Shown here one piece after another: positions 1-6,947 of a stretch of DNA of 19,282 nt. The notes under the pieces were generated by a model, which had not been told where the DNA came from, did no database searches, and worked only from the letters and a program-made list of their open reading frames with translations. A program made the position numbers and the translations under genes. Positions within the stretch are counted from its first letter, which is position 1; every line of letters begins with the position of its first letter. Origin of the DNA: Nitrospirota bacterium (GTDB lineage Bacteria; Nitrospirota_A; Leptospirillia; Leptospirillales; Leptospirillaceae); contig JAKBTR010000052.1 of NCBI GenBank assembly GCA_021844275.1, positions 13,905 to 33,186 on the forward strand, in the 5' to 3' direction.

Positions 1-57
1 GCTACAACATGAAACGGCAACATAGCCTTTCTTTAAGAGCTCCTGGAGTCGGGTTTC

Positions 58-411
58 TTACTTTTCCTTGCGAAGCTTATAAGGAAAATTGTCGTAATAA
101 TAATCGGGAGGAACGCTCTGGAGAAGATCCGGAAGCTCATAGGGCGGAATCGGGTTCCAGGGCCCCCGCAAGTCATCTGCCGCGAACCAATGTTCGTGCC
201 AATATTGGAAATACTCTCCTTCCCGATAATATAGAGGTCGGTCAGAGGAAAAAAACAGGTAAAGGTTCGTTCGGGGCAGGAGCGTGGGCACCGGCCTTGC
301 ATCAAATCGTATGGGCGTGGGCGTTTCGTCGGACAAATCGGCAGAGCGGGCGGACTGTGCAGATTGGCAACCCGCTGTCAGGAAGAGCGCGACAAACAGT
401 CCCGCAATCAT
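58..411 (-). CDS. Trp/Tyr-rich lipoprotein, unknown function
   Basis: Predicted exported lipoprotein of 117 residues. The N-terminus is a hydrophobic stretch (MIAGLFVALFLTAGC) ending in a clear lipobox L-T-A-G-C, with Cys15 as the lipidation site. The mature part is rich in Tyr, Trp and Pro, with a YxxxEYFQYWHEHWFAADDLRGPW block followed by an ELPDLLQSVPPDYY tail. This resembles small periplasmic proteins in which a 'W...GPW' strand pair precedes a 'P..L..vPp.Y' motif; the family name is not certain. The frame stays open to 516, but starts upstream would put about 35 residues before the signal peptide, so the ATG at 411 is preferred even though its ribosome site is weak. It lies downstream of the Fur-family gene on the same strand, separated by a possible terminator. 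Function not recognised. Confidence 0.7.
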   Translation of the reverse strand: MIAGLFVALFLTAGCQSAQSARSADLSDETPTPIRFDARPVPTLLPRTNLYLFFSSDRPLYYREGEYFQYWHEHWFAADDLRGPWNPIPPYELPDLLQSVPPDYYYDNFPYKLRKEK

Positions 412-466
412 CCGGAGAGAGAGAAGACCCTTGACTCCCTGCTCCCCGCACCCTAGAATCCGGGGC

Positions 467-595
467 ATGGGTGAGACGCGCAAAAAATCTTTCAGGAATC
501 CTGTTCTCCTGATCATCGGTCTTCTGATTCTCCTGCTGTCGGGACTCTATTATGTATCCTCACAGTTGCCCCATTTTCACGCCATGGGCCCATAA
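467..595 (+). CDS. Small single-span membrane protein (42 aa)
   Basis: A short plus-strand frame encodes 42 residues: a basic N-terminus (RKKSFR), one strongly hydrophobic segment of about 20 residues (around 12-31, VLLIIGLLILLLSGLYYV) and a short His-containing tail. Positive-inside topology would put the N-terminus in the cytoplasm. Most of it (467-576) is antisense to no gene, so the hydrophobic run is not a coding shadow. Its last 19 bases overlap the end of the convergent Fur-family gene. Weak points are the poor ribosome site (only CGGGG next to the ATG) and a possible terminator for the opposite strand inside it. It could be a chance frame. Confidence 0.42.
   Translation: MGETRKKSFRNPVLLIIGLLILLLSGLYYVSSQLPHFHAMGP
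482..512 (-). terminator. Possible intrinsic terminator after the Fur-family gene
   Basis: Read on the minus strand, TCAGGA, a 9-base loop and TCCTGA form a 6-bp stem, followed four bases later by six T residues (482-487). It lies about 65 bases beyond the stop codon of the Fur-family gene and before the downstream lipoprotein gene. The stem is short and the T-run is slightly offset, so this is a moderate call. Confidence 0.35.
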
Positions 596-1032
596 CCATC
601 CTCCGACCTTTTTGTCTGGCAGCTTTCGCAGACACCTTCTATTTCAATCCGATGTATCGTTGAAGAAAAGCCCTCCCTCTGAATGACCTCCTCAATTTCC
701 GTTTCGAACGGACAGGCGTCGATGTCCCGAATTTCTCCACAAACTCGACAGATGATGTGGTGATGATGCCCTTTTGAGCCGACGATGTACACATCGTCGC
801 CGGTTTCACGGTGAATCTTTTCGAGAATTCCCCTTTCAAGAAAGAGGTCGATCGCACGAAACAAAGTGGCCCGACCGATGGAAGGCTCCATTTCATTGAC
901 CTTCTTTTCAAAATCCAAAGCCGAAAAGCTTCCACCGAAAGTCTCGAGAACCCGAAGCAGGGACAACCGTTGGTCCGTCAGGCGGCATCCACCGCTGTTC
1001 AAGACCGATAGCATTTCCTGATACGTATACAT
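577..1032 (-). CDS. Fur-family metal-responsive transcriptional regulator
   Basis: A 151-residue Fur/PerR/Zur superfamily repressor. Residues 1-80 form the winged-helix DNA-binding domain (LTDQRLSLLRVL, then SIGRATLFRAIDLF as recognition helix). Residues 81-140 form the dimerisation and metal domain: HHHH at 89-92, C95-x2-C98 and C135-x2-C138 (a structural zinc site), with His127 also conserved. The ATG at 1032 has a clear AAGGAAG site five bases upstream. The sensing-site His found in the N-terminal domain of Fur and PerR (before the SA-[ED]-[DE] helix) is replaced by Phe/Ser here (GGSFSALDF), so the metal specificity cannot be named. It is the last gene of the RND-lipoprotein-regulator run on this strand, 90 bases after the lipoprotein, so it may control those genes, but no Fur box was recognised. 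Confidence 0.9.
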   Translation of the reverse strand: MYTYQEMLSVLNSGGCRLTDQRLSLLRVLETFGGSFSALDFEKKVNEMEPSIGRATLFRAIDLFLERGILEKIHRETGDDVYIVGSKGHHHHIICRVCGEIRDIDACPFETEIEEVIQREGFSSTIHRIEIEGVCESCQTKRSEDGYGPMA

Positions 1033-1122
1033 TCAGCTTCCTTTGTCAGACACAGGAGAGACGCGATTCTGCCTGCGCATTTCCCGTTCCCTGTCGTCCC
1101 TCCAAATCCCGGTCCACACGTC

Positions 1123-1746
1123 CTATCCGGAAACATAGAGGAACGAGAACGCCTTGAGAGGGCTCTGGGGGTAAAGAACTTTCTGGAGAAAATCTCCCAG
1201 AAAGTTGAATTCATTGACAACTTTCGGGTATGCCGACACCGACGAGATCAGTAATGGATCCGTACAGCCATTAATATAGTCCCCCAGTCCGAACCCTTTG
1301 CGTGTATCTACAGGAACCGGCGAAAGGGTCTTGATGAAACGGTCGATGTCCGAATGAAAGTAATACCGTCTGAAAACATGATCTTCCCAATCCACCCATT
1401 TGACTTCGATCGCCTGTATATACCCGTTGCTCCTCCCGATGAAACGCACAATCACTTTTTTGTATTTTTCGGGAATACGGACAACCCTATTGTGCTCGCA
1501 CCGGATCACGAACGGATGTGAAGGATCGATTTCAAGGGAGTACGGCAATTCATATGGCAAGGTCTTTGGGTTGAAAAAATGGTTGATGACCCGGACATTA
1601 ATCCCGCTGGGACTTGCATCGGGCGTCAGTCCGATGTTTGACAAGGTCGTTCTCTTCGTCACCGTTGTACAGGATGTGAGAAAAAAAGCGCACAGAAAAA
1701 ACCCGATGACCGAAGAATGCGATTTCCATTTTTTTTGAACGTCCAT
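1123..1746 (-). CDS. Lipoprotein of unknown function, downstream of RND pump
   Basis: Predicted 207-residue lipoprotein. The start at 1746 is chosen because GGAGGG lies four bases upstream and because it places a standard signal peptide first: basic MDVQKKWK, a hydrophobic core, and lipobox L-T-S-C near residue 26. A longer frame to 1791 would add 15 residues before the signal peptide. The mature part mixes beta-type stretches with few charged clusters: SGINVRVINHFF, PFVIRCEHNRVVRIP, KKVIVRFIGRSNGYIQAIEV, WVDWEDHVFRRYYFH. No family is recognised. It starts 56 bases after the RND permease gene with no visible terminator between them, so co-transcription is likely. It may be an envelope partner of the pump, but it has none of the length or coiled-coil features of a membrane-fusion adaptor or an outer-membrane channel. 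Confidence 0.75.
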   Translation of the reverse strand: MDVQKKWKSHSSVIGFFLCAFFLTSCTTVTKRTTLSNIGLTPDASPSGINVRVINHFFNPKTLPYELPYSLEIDPSHPFVIRCEHNRVVRIPEKYKKVIVRFIGRSNGYIQAIEVKWVDWEDHVFRRYYFHSDIDRFIKTLSPVPVDTRKGFGLGDYINGCTDPLLISSVSAYPKVVNEFNFLGDFLQKVLYPQSPLKAFSFLYVSG

Positions 1747-1802
1747 TGACCCTCCAGATAATCGCTTTGCGGAAAGGAAATCCTCTCCCAACGGGAAAAC
1801 CC

Positions 1803-4800
1803 CTAATGGATGTCCCTTCGTCGGGGATATCGACCGCGTAAAGTCAGAGAATCATACCAAGAATTCATCCTGTCATAAACAACCGGAACAACCACAAGCG
1901 TCAAAAGCATCGAAGAAAGAAGTCCTCCGATGACAACAAGAGCCATGGGAACACGCAATGCCCCTCCTGCCCCCCAACCGAAAGACATGGGAAGCATTCC
2001 GGCAATCATCGCAACCGTCGTCATCAGAACGGGCCTGAGACGGACAGGACAGGCTTCCATCAGGGCTTCGCGACAGCTCTTTCCTCTTCGTCGGACGGTA
2101 TTTGTGTAATCCACAAGCAAGATCGCATTTTTGGCCACCAGGCCAAACAATATGATCACCCCCATTGCGCTCATCAGATTGAAAGATGTGCCGGTGAGCC
2201 TGAGCGCCAGAATGGCCCCGACAAGGCTCACCGGAATGGAAATCATAATGACAATTGGCGTGAGAAAGTTTTCGAACTGGGAAGCCAGAACCATATAGAC
2301 GGCCAGAATCGAGAAAAGAATGGCCATAGAGAATTGGCCTACAGCCTGCTGAAGGACATCTCCGGACCCTCCAAACCGGTAGGAATACCCTTGAGGAAAC
2401 AAGGGTTGAATCCCCTGTCGGACCTCCTCGATCGCTTTTCCGAGAGTCTTTTCTCCGGACAGGTTGGCATTGATTTCTACCGAAGGTCTCCTGTCATTTC
2501 GGATTCGCCTTTCTCCTTCCGTCCGGAAGTCCAGCTCCGCCACCTTTCCAAGTGGAACGACCTTGCCATCGCCTGACAGAAGTGGCAGTGCTGAAAGACC
2601 GGAAGGATTTCTCAGGACACGGGGATCGACTCCGATTGTGACCTGTCGCATTCCCTCCTGACCGGAAACGGTTGCCACGCGTTCTTCGTTCAACATCAGT
2701 CGAAGTGTGTGCGCAAGAGAAAAAGGACTGACGGTCCCGTCGCGGACCGGCTTCTCCTTGGGGTGAACGATCAAGACCGCCTGGCGACTCATTCCCTGAA
2801 AAGAGACGTCCACCAGACCTCTTATACGGGAAATCCGTTTCCTCGCGCGGTCCGCAATAGACAAGAGCCTTCTCTGATCCAGTCCCATCAGAATCAGTTG
2901 CAGTGGAATTTCCGGAGAATTCCCACCCAGGAGGGAGACACGGTCGACCGAAACCCGGTCTTCGGGCCGCTCAGCGAAGAGGCGACGAGCAGCCTGCATG
3001 GACTGGTTCTGTGTCACCAACCGCTCTTTGAGTGGCTTGAGAGAAACATACAGATACCCTTGGTTGATCGGAGTCTCCGGATCGCCTCCAATCTGGTAGA
3101 ACACCGAAGAGACTCCTTCCATCCCCCCAATTTTTTGAGAAGCCGACAAAAACCGCTTGTCGGCATATTCTGCAGAAGCCGACAAGCCGGCTGTCATTTT
3201 TACCAGATAAACGCCCTGATCCGTTTCCGGAACCAGATCGATCCCGATCCCCGGCACCAGAAAAGCCACTCCGACAAGTGTCACCGCTGTCGCCAGAAGC
3301 ACAGACCAAGGATGCTCAAGACTCCACCCCAGAAGACGTCGATAACGTACGCGCAGATTTTCGAGAACAGCCGATTTCCCGATTCCCGGATCCCCGATTT
3401 TGCCTCTTCCCAGTCGGGAAGCCAAAACAGGGGTCAGAGTCAGGGAAACCAGCATGGACATTAAAACCGCAAAAGAAACCGTCAGGCCGAATTCATGAAA
3501 AAATTTTCCGAAAACTCCTTGCATGAAGGCCACCGGAACAAAAACGGCGACAATAGAAAAGGTCGTTGCGAGGACGGCCAGTCCAATCTCTCCCACACCA
3601 TCCCGGGCGGCCTGGAAAGGGTCTTTTCCCATCTCCCGGTGACGGGAAATATTCTCCAGTACGACGATCGCATCATCCACCAGAATGCCGACGACCAGGG
3701 AAAGGCCGAGCATCGTCAGGGTATTCAGGGTAAAGTGGGCCAGACGCATGATCGCAAAGGTTGAAATGACCGATGCCGGTATGGCCAGGGAAGCAATGAA
3801 AGTCGATGACCAGGTGGCGAGAAAAAGGAAAATGACCAGAATGGTCAGAACTCCACCGATAACAAGAGTTTCGAACAGCTCCCTGTCGTTTTTCGCGACG
3901 AATCCGGAGAGATCCATCCGGATGATGGGACTCCCTCCGAATGTTTCGGGGACCTTCAAGCCTTCAAGAAGGCGACGGACTTTCCGGGACACCTGAATGC
4001 CGTTGGCATCGGGCTTTTTATAAACCTTGAGACCGACCGCGACCTTTCCGTCGAGTCGAAGAATCGAGGATGGCGACTCCGGAGACTCTTCAATCGACGC
4101 AATCCGGGACAATGGAATCTGCCGACCGTTCCCGAGAACAACGGGAAGGTGTTCCAGAGATGTCCTCGTCAACTGGTCTCCCCGGGTTTCAACCAGAAAC
4201 TCCTGCTTTCCCTGAACGATCTCGCCCATAGGGGCGAGAAGGGAGGCGGCCTTGATCGAGGCGATCACCTGATCGATCGTCACTTTGTAGCGACCAAGGG
4301 ATCGGGGACGAATCCACAGATGAAGAACGGTTTCAGGAGGCCAGAGAGAAATGACGGACGAAACTCCTCCGAGCGCACGCAGGGGGCTCACAAGATGCGT
4401 TCGGAGCCATTGTCTGTCGGACGGGCTTCCGGTTCTTTCCAGAGGAAAAAGGATCCAGAGCAGAGGCATCTCTGTCGGAGTCACCCGTGAAATGACAGGC
4501 TGGGAAACATCCCTTGAAAACAGGTGGCGGATCTGCTGAACCTTTTCTTCCACACGGGACAGCATTCTTCCCGTCCGGACCGAATCGGGAAATATGAGTG
4601 TCACGGATGACGCGCCGGGAACGCTGACGGAATGAATGTGCTGAACCTCCGGCAGAGTAGAAAGAGCGTTTTCCAGCGGAATGGTGACCTTTTTTTCGAT
4701 GACGCGCGCACTCGTTCCGGGTTCCTGAAGCGTCACCGAGATGATGGGAAAAGAAACCGACGGGAAGAGGTCTTCTCCCAACCGGAAGTAGGAAACGGAG

Positions 4801-4874
4801 CCGGATATGACCAGAGCCAACAGCATCATCCCGACGAAAACAGGACGTTTTAATGCAAGGTTCGACAAAAACAT
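1803..4874 (-). CDS. RND (HAE1-type) multidrug/solute efflux permease, AcrB/MdtBC-like
   Basis: Inner-membrane proton-driven efflux permease of 1023 residues, a normal full length for AcrB/MdtB/MdtC-type proteins. It begins with the typical transmembrane entry ([39 protein letters not shown]). Two large periplasmic loops lie at about residues 31-335 and 535-835, with transmembrane bundles after each. The proton-relay residues are all present: Asp400-Asp401 in [16 protein letters not shown], Lys915 in [13 protein letters not shown] and Arg945 in RLRPVLMTT, matching AcrB D407, D408, K940 and R971. The ATG at 4874 has GAGGTGA about ten bases upstream. No adaptor (membrane-fusion) or TolC-type gene lies in the window, so the partners must be encoded elsewhere. 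The substrate cannot be deduced. It is transcribed away from a control region with a perfect FNR-type dyad. Confidence 0.95.
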   Translation of the reverse strand: MFLSNLALKRPVFVGMMLLALVISGSVSYFRLGEDLFPSVSFPIISVTLQEPGTSARVIEKKVTIPLENALSTLPEVQHIHSVSVPGASSVTLIFPDSVRTGRMLSRVEEKVQQIRHLFSRDVSQPVISRVTPTEMPLLWILFPLERTGSPSDRQWLRTHLVSPLRALGGVSSVISLWPPETVLHLWIRPRSLGRYKVTIDQVIASIKAASLLAPMGEIVQGKQEFLVETRGDQLTRTSLEHLPVVLGNGRQIPLSRIASIEESPESPSSILRLDGKVAVGLKVYKKPDANGIQVSRKVRRLLEGLKVPETFGGSPIIRMDLSGFVAKNDRELFETLVIGGVLTILVIFLFLATWSSTFIASLAIPASVISTFAIMRLAHFTLNTLTMLGLSLVVGILVDDAIVVLENISRHREMGKDPFQAARDGVGEIGLAVLATTFSIVAVFVPVAFMQGVFGKFFHEFGLTVSFAVLMSMLVSLTLTPVLASRLGRGKIGDPGIGKSAVLENLRVRYRRLLGWSLEHPWSVLLATAVTLVGVAFLVPGIGIDLVPETDQGVYLVKMTAGLSASAEYADKRFLSASQKIGGMEGVSSVFYQIGGDPETPINQGYLYVSLKPLKERLVTQNQSMQAARRLFAERPEDRVSVDRVSLLGGNSPEIPLQLILMGLDQRRLLSIADRARKRISRIRGLVDVSFQGMSRQAVLIVHPKEKPVRDGTVSPFSLAHTLRLMLNEERVATVSGQEGMRQVTIGVDPRVLRNPSGLSALPLLSGDGKVVPLGKVAELDFRTEGERRIRNDRRPSVEINANLSGEKTLGKAIEEVRQGIQPLFPQGYSYRFGGSGDVLQQAVGQFSMAILFSILAVYMVLASQFENFLTPIVIMISIPVSLVGAILALRLTGTSFNLMSAMGVIILFGLVAKNAILLVDYTNTVRRRGKSCREALMEACPVRLRPVLMTTVAMIAGMLPMSFGWGAGGALRVPMALVVIGGLLSSMLLTLVVVPVVYDRMNSWYDSLTLRGRYPRRRDIH

Positions 4875-4954
4875 GCGTGCGATGTCACCTCATCAGTCCA
4901 ATGCGCGGAGGGAATACGGATTTTCAAATCTGGCCGTTGGGCGCATAATGATAA

Positions 4955-4964
4955 CAAAGCTTTG
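4955..4964. repeat. Perfect 10-bp palindrome CAAAGCTTTG
   Basis: CAAAGCTTTG is a perfect palindrome in the divergent promoter region. It directly abuts and overlaps by three bases the TTGAT-N4-ATCAA dyad, and falls in the spacer of the candidate RND promoter. It could be a second operator half or coincidence. Confidence 0.35.
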
Positions 4965-4975
4965 ATTCTGATCAA
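4962..4975. promoter_or_regulatory. Perfect FNR/CRP-family box (TTGAT-N4-ATCAA)
   Basis: TTGATTCTGATCAA matches the FNR/ANR consensus TTGAT-N4-ATCAA at every fixed position, and the dyad extends by one more base pair (TTTGAT/ATCAAA, 4961-4976). It sits between the divergent RND permease (start 4874) and thiol lipoprotein (start 5008) genes. Assuming equal base frequencies, ten fixed bases give about 0.02 chance matches in a window of this size. Its position, overlapping the -35 of the best RND promoter and 33 bases before the plus-strand ATG, fits repression better than classical class II activation. Confidence 0.55.
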
Positions 4976-5007
4976 ACCCTGAAGAACAAAAGAGGGAGAG
5001 GTACGGG

Positions 5008-5508
5008 ATGAGAAAATTGAGGTTTCTTGTATCGGGAACGGCGATGGTCCTGTTTTTACTGACGGCTGCCTCCTGCAACTGGTTTTTGAGTTTTCCCGAA
5101 CAGGGCACGCGGGCACCGATCAGTCACAATCCTGTCCTGAAGATCGGCGAACGATACACCGATCTTTGCACCATGAACGTCCCGGACCATCTCCACCGTG
5201 AAAGCATCAGTCACGCCGTTTTTCATCACCGTCCGTTCCTGATCTTTTTCGGGGCTCCCGTCCACTGCACTCCGTGCGTACACGAAGACCGCCTGATCAA
5301 GGGTCTCATGGACCTTTACCACTCCCGCATGGCATTCGTCCATATTGACGACTACGAAGACTCCGAACAGGCGACTGTTCACGACTGGCGGGTCCACGGA
5401 GAACCCTGGGTCGCACTGATCGACCGGGAGGGCACGATCGCCAACGTGATTCCCGGAGATGCGAGCTACGACTCCCTGAACAATATGATCAAGAATCTGG
5501 TCCGATAG
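5008..5508 (+). CDS. Thioredoxin-fold lipoprotein (CTPC)
   Basis: A 166-residue exported thioredoxin-like protein. Residues 1-22 are a signal peptide and Cys23 follows LTAAS, an imperfect lipobox, so lipidation is likely but signal peptidase I cleavage is possible. The thioredoxin core runs from about residue 65: strand PFLIFFGAP, active site Cys87-Thr-Pro-Cys90 (preceded by His instead of the usual Trp), strand MAFVHIDDYED, and G-E-P133 at the cis-proline position ahead of WVALIDREG and VIPG. This is the TlpA/DsbE/SCO-like pattern of a periplasmic thiol oxidoreductase, though the ten-residue methionine/histidine signature of SCO proteins is not evident. The ATG at 5008 is preceded by GGGAGAGG. 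Divergent from the RND gene with a shared regulatory region, it may act on disulfides or copper/heme assembly in the envelope. Confidence 0.8.
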   Translation: MRKLRFLVSGTAMVLFLLTAASCNWFLSFPEQGTRAPISHNPVLKIGERYTDLCTMNVPDHLHRESISHAVFHHRPFLIFFGAPVHCTPCVHEDRLIKGLMDLYHSRMAFVHIDDYEDSEQATVHDWRVHGEPWVALIDREGTIANVIPGDASYDSLNNMIKNLVR

Positions 5509-5537
5509 GTAACTTCCTGCCCGGAGAAGGTCCGTTC

Positions 5538-5580
5538 AAGGAGCCGAAGGATGGCCTGCAGGGGCTACCGGTCGCTCCTT
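5538..5580. repeat. Inverted repeat at the thiol lipoprotein/cca convergent junction
   Basis: AAGGAGC (5538-5544) and GCTCCTT (5574-5580) form a 7-bp stem with a 29-base loop. It lies between two convergent stop codons and ends one base before the cca stop. An overlapping CCGAAG (5544-5549)/CTTCGG (5584-5589) pairing is followed by TTTT. It may act as a weak bidirectional terminator. Confidence 0.3.
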
Positions 5581-6858
5581 CTACTTCGGTTTTGGAGTTC
5601 TTTGCCGGGCCCTCACCCACTCCAGTGCTTCGTTCCGTGAGTTCAGAACGCCTTCCCTCCGGAGATTCCGGACTTCCTCCAGAATCACCCCCATCTCCGG
5701 AGATGGCAAAATACCTTCCCGAACAAGATCATCCCCCGAGAGAAACTCTTTGTCGGAAAGACGTTTTTCGGCATCGGAAATAGACTTTTCCCAGTTTTCC
5801 TTCGAACCGCCACCCGAACGGACCGCTTCCAGGAAAATCCTTGGGGGAGAAAGAGATTCCCGTAAATGGGACCGGATCTTCTTTTCCCTGCTGTTTTCGG
5901 ACCGTTCCGGAAACAACGTCTCGCGGACGATTTGTGCCTTTTTTTCGGGAAAACCGAAAAACCGGAGTCCTCTATCGCATTCCTGTCGGGGGAGACCGTA
6001 AAAAAGGGCCAGGAACAGGAGCGTTTCTTCCCAGAAACGACCTATCGTGGAAAAATAGCGTTCATGGACCAACAAACGCTCCCAATCAAAGACTCTCGCC
6101 CTTCGGGGAGAAGACATTGCAAGAGATGGCAACGCCTTCTCCCAGGGTTTTTCGGAGAGCCACCGAAAAACGATGTCTCTCCTGGCCTTCTCCTTCACAG
6201 AGGTTTGGATCTCGTCCCATAATCGGCTTTTCGAGGCCCTCTGGAGATCCCCCTGGACTCGGGAGATCTCCAGAGCCCTCGCAGTCCCGGAATCCGGACG
6301 AAAACCCAGTCGCTCCTGAAAGCGAAAAAGGCGTAAAATCCGGACCGGGTCTTCTTCGAAGGACTGACGAGACAAGATCCTCAACTCTTTGCGGGCGAGA
6401 TCGTTCCTGCCTCCGACCGGATCCAGCAGGAGCAAGCTTTTCTCCACCGGAAACTCCAGGGAAAAAGCCATAGCGTTTACGGAAAAATCGCGACGGAAAA
6501 GATCTTCGGAAAGAGATGCCGGCGTCACAACAGGCATTCCTCCCGGAGTCGGGTAAACATCTTTCCGGCAAGATGCAATGTCGATCTGGACAAGCACACC
6601 CTCGTGCCGAACGTTAACCTTGCATGTATTGAATTCTGAAATCCGACCCAGTCCAACCCCGAAAGATTCGGCGAGCGACCTTCCCCATTCCACGGCATTC
6701 CCTTCGACAGCGAGATCGATTTCCCGGCGAGAGGGACGCCTCAGCATCATCATGTCCCGGACCCATCCTCCTACGACATAAGCCTTGCCGTGCGATGGAG
6801 GAACCAGCCGCTGGAGGAAGGATGACCAAAACGGAATGCCGGTGAGAGAAACGCGCAT
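5581..6858 (-). CDS. cca: Class II tRNA nucleotidyltransferase / poly(A) polymerase family
   Basis: A 425-residue enzyme of the class II nucleotidyltransferase family, which adds CCA (or only CC or A) to tRNA 3' ends in the cytoplasm. The N-terminal palm has G30-G-W-V-R-D35, the carboxylate motif REIDLAVEG (E46-x-D48) and a third acidic strand (QIDIASCR, D93). The neck has RRDFSVNAMA (122-131) and the nucleotide-binding stretch EDPVRILRLFRF (169-180). The C-terminal body and tail are helical; no HD phosphohydrolase domain is present. The first metal-binding carboxylate is Glu rather than the usual Asp. The ATG at 6858 has AGGAGA four bases upstream. CCA-adding and A- or CC-only enzymes cannot be told apart here, so the symbol is provisional. 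Confidence 0.85.
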   Translation of the reverse strand: MRVSLTGIPFWSSFLQRLVPPSHGKAYVVGGWVRDMMMLRRPSRREIDLAVEGNAVEWGRSLAESFGVGLGRISEFNTCKVNVRHEGVLVQIDIASCRKDVYPTPGGMPVVTPASLSEDLFRRDFSVNAMAFSLEFPVEKSLLLLDPVGGRNDLARKELRILSRQSFEEDPVRILRLFRFQERLGFRPDSGTARALEISRVQGDLQRASKSRLWDEIQTSVKEKARRDIVFRWLSEKPWEKALPSLAMSSPRRARVFDWERLLVHERYFSTIGRFWEETLLFLALFYGLPRQECDRGLRFFGFPEKKAQIVRETLFPERSENSREKKIRSHLRESLSPPRIFLEAVRSGGGSKENWEKSISDAEKRLSDKEFLSGDDLVREGILPSPEMGVILEEVRNLRREGVLNSRNEALEWVRARQRTPKPK

Positions 6859-6947
6859 GACGTCTCCTGAAGGGAAAGCGAAATGTTGTGCACTTTCCGG
6901 AAATGCCGGATTTCAGGTAAGATGATCTGGAATCCCGGAGATCTTCG

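Larger units (their letters stand above)
4948..4975 (-). promoter_or_regulatory. Candidate sigma70 promoter for the RND gene
   Basis: On the minus strand TTGATC (4975-4970) and TATCAT (4953-4948) are separated by 16 bases. The predicted start of transcription is near 4941, giving a leader of about 67 bases before the RND ATG at 4874. The -35 hexamer is embedded in the FNR-type dyad at 4962-4975, so a protein bound there would compete with RNA polymerase. A weaker plus-strand pair, TTTCAA (4922-4927) and CATAAT (4944-4949), could serve the thiol lipoprotein. Confidence 0.4.

Noticed and set aside
1..57. Gene or terminator at the left edge
   Set aside because: Only a short CTCC-T-GGAG dyad is seen and no coding frame with support; too little sequence to judge.
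4850..5116. Minus-strand frames upstream of the RND gene
   Set aside because: They run through the divergent promoter region and over the thiol lipoprotein start without ribosome sites or protein-like composition.
6894..6903. Palindrome TTTCCGGAAA between cca and the TPR gene
   Set aside because: Short and made of the GGAA/TTCC words common throughout this window; no matching promoter could be placed around it.
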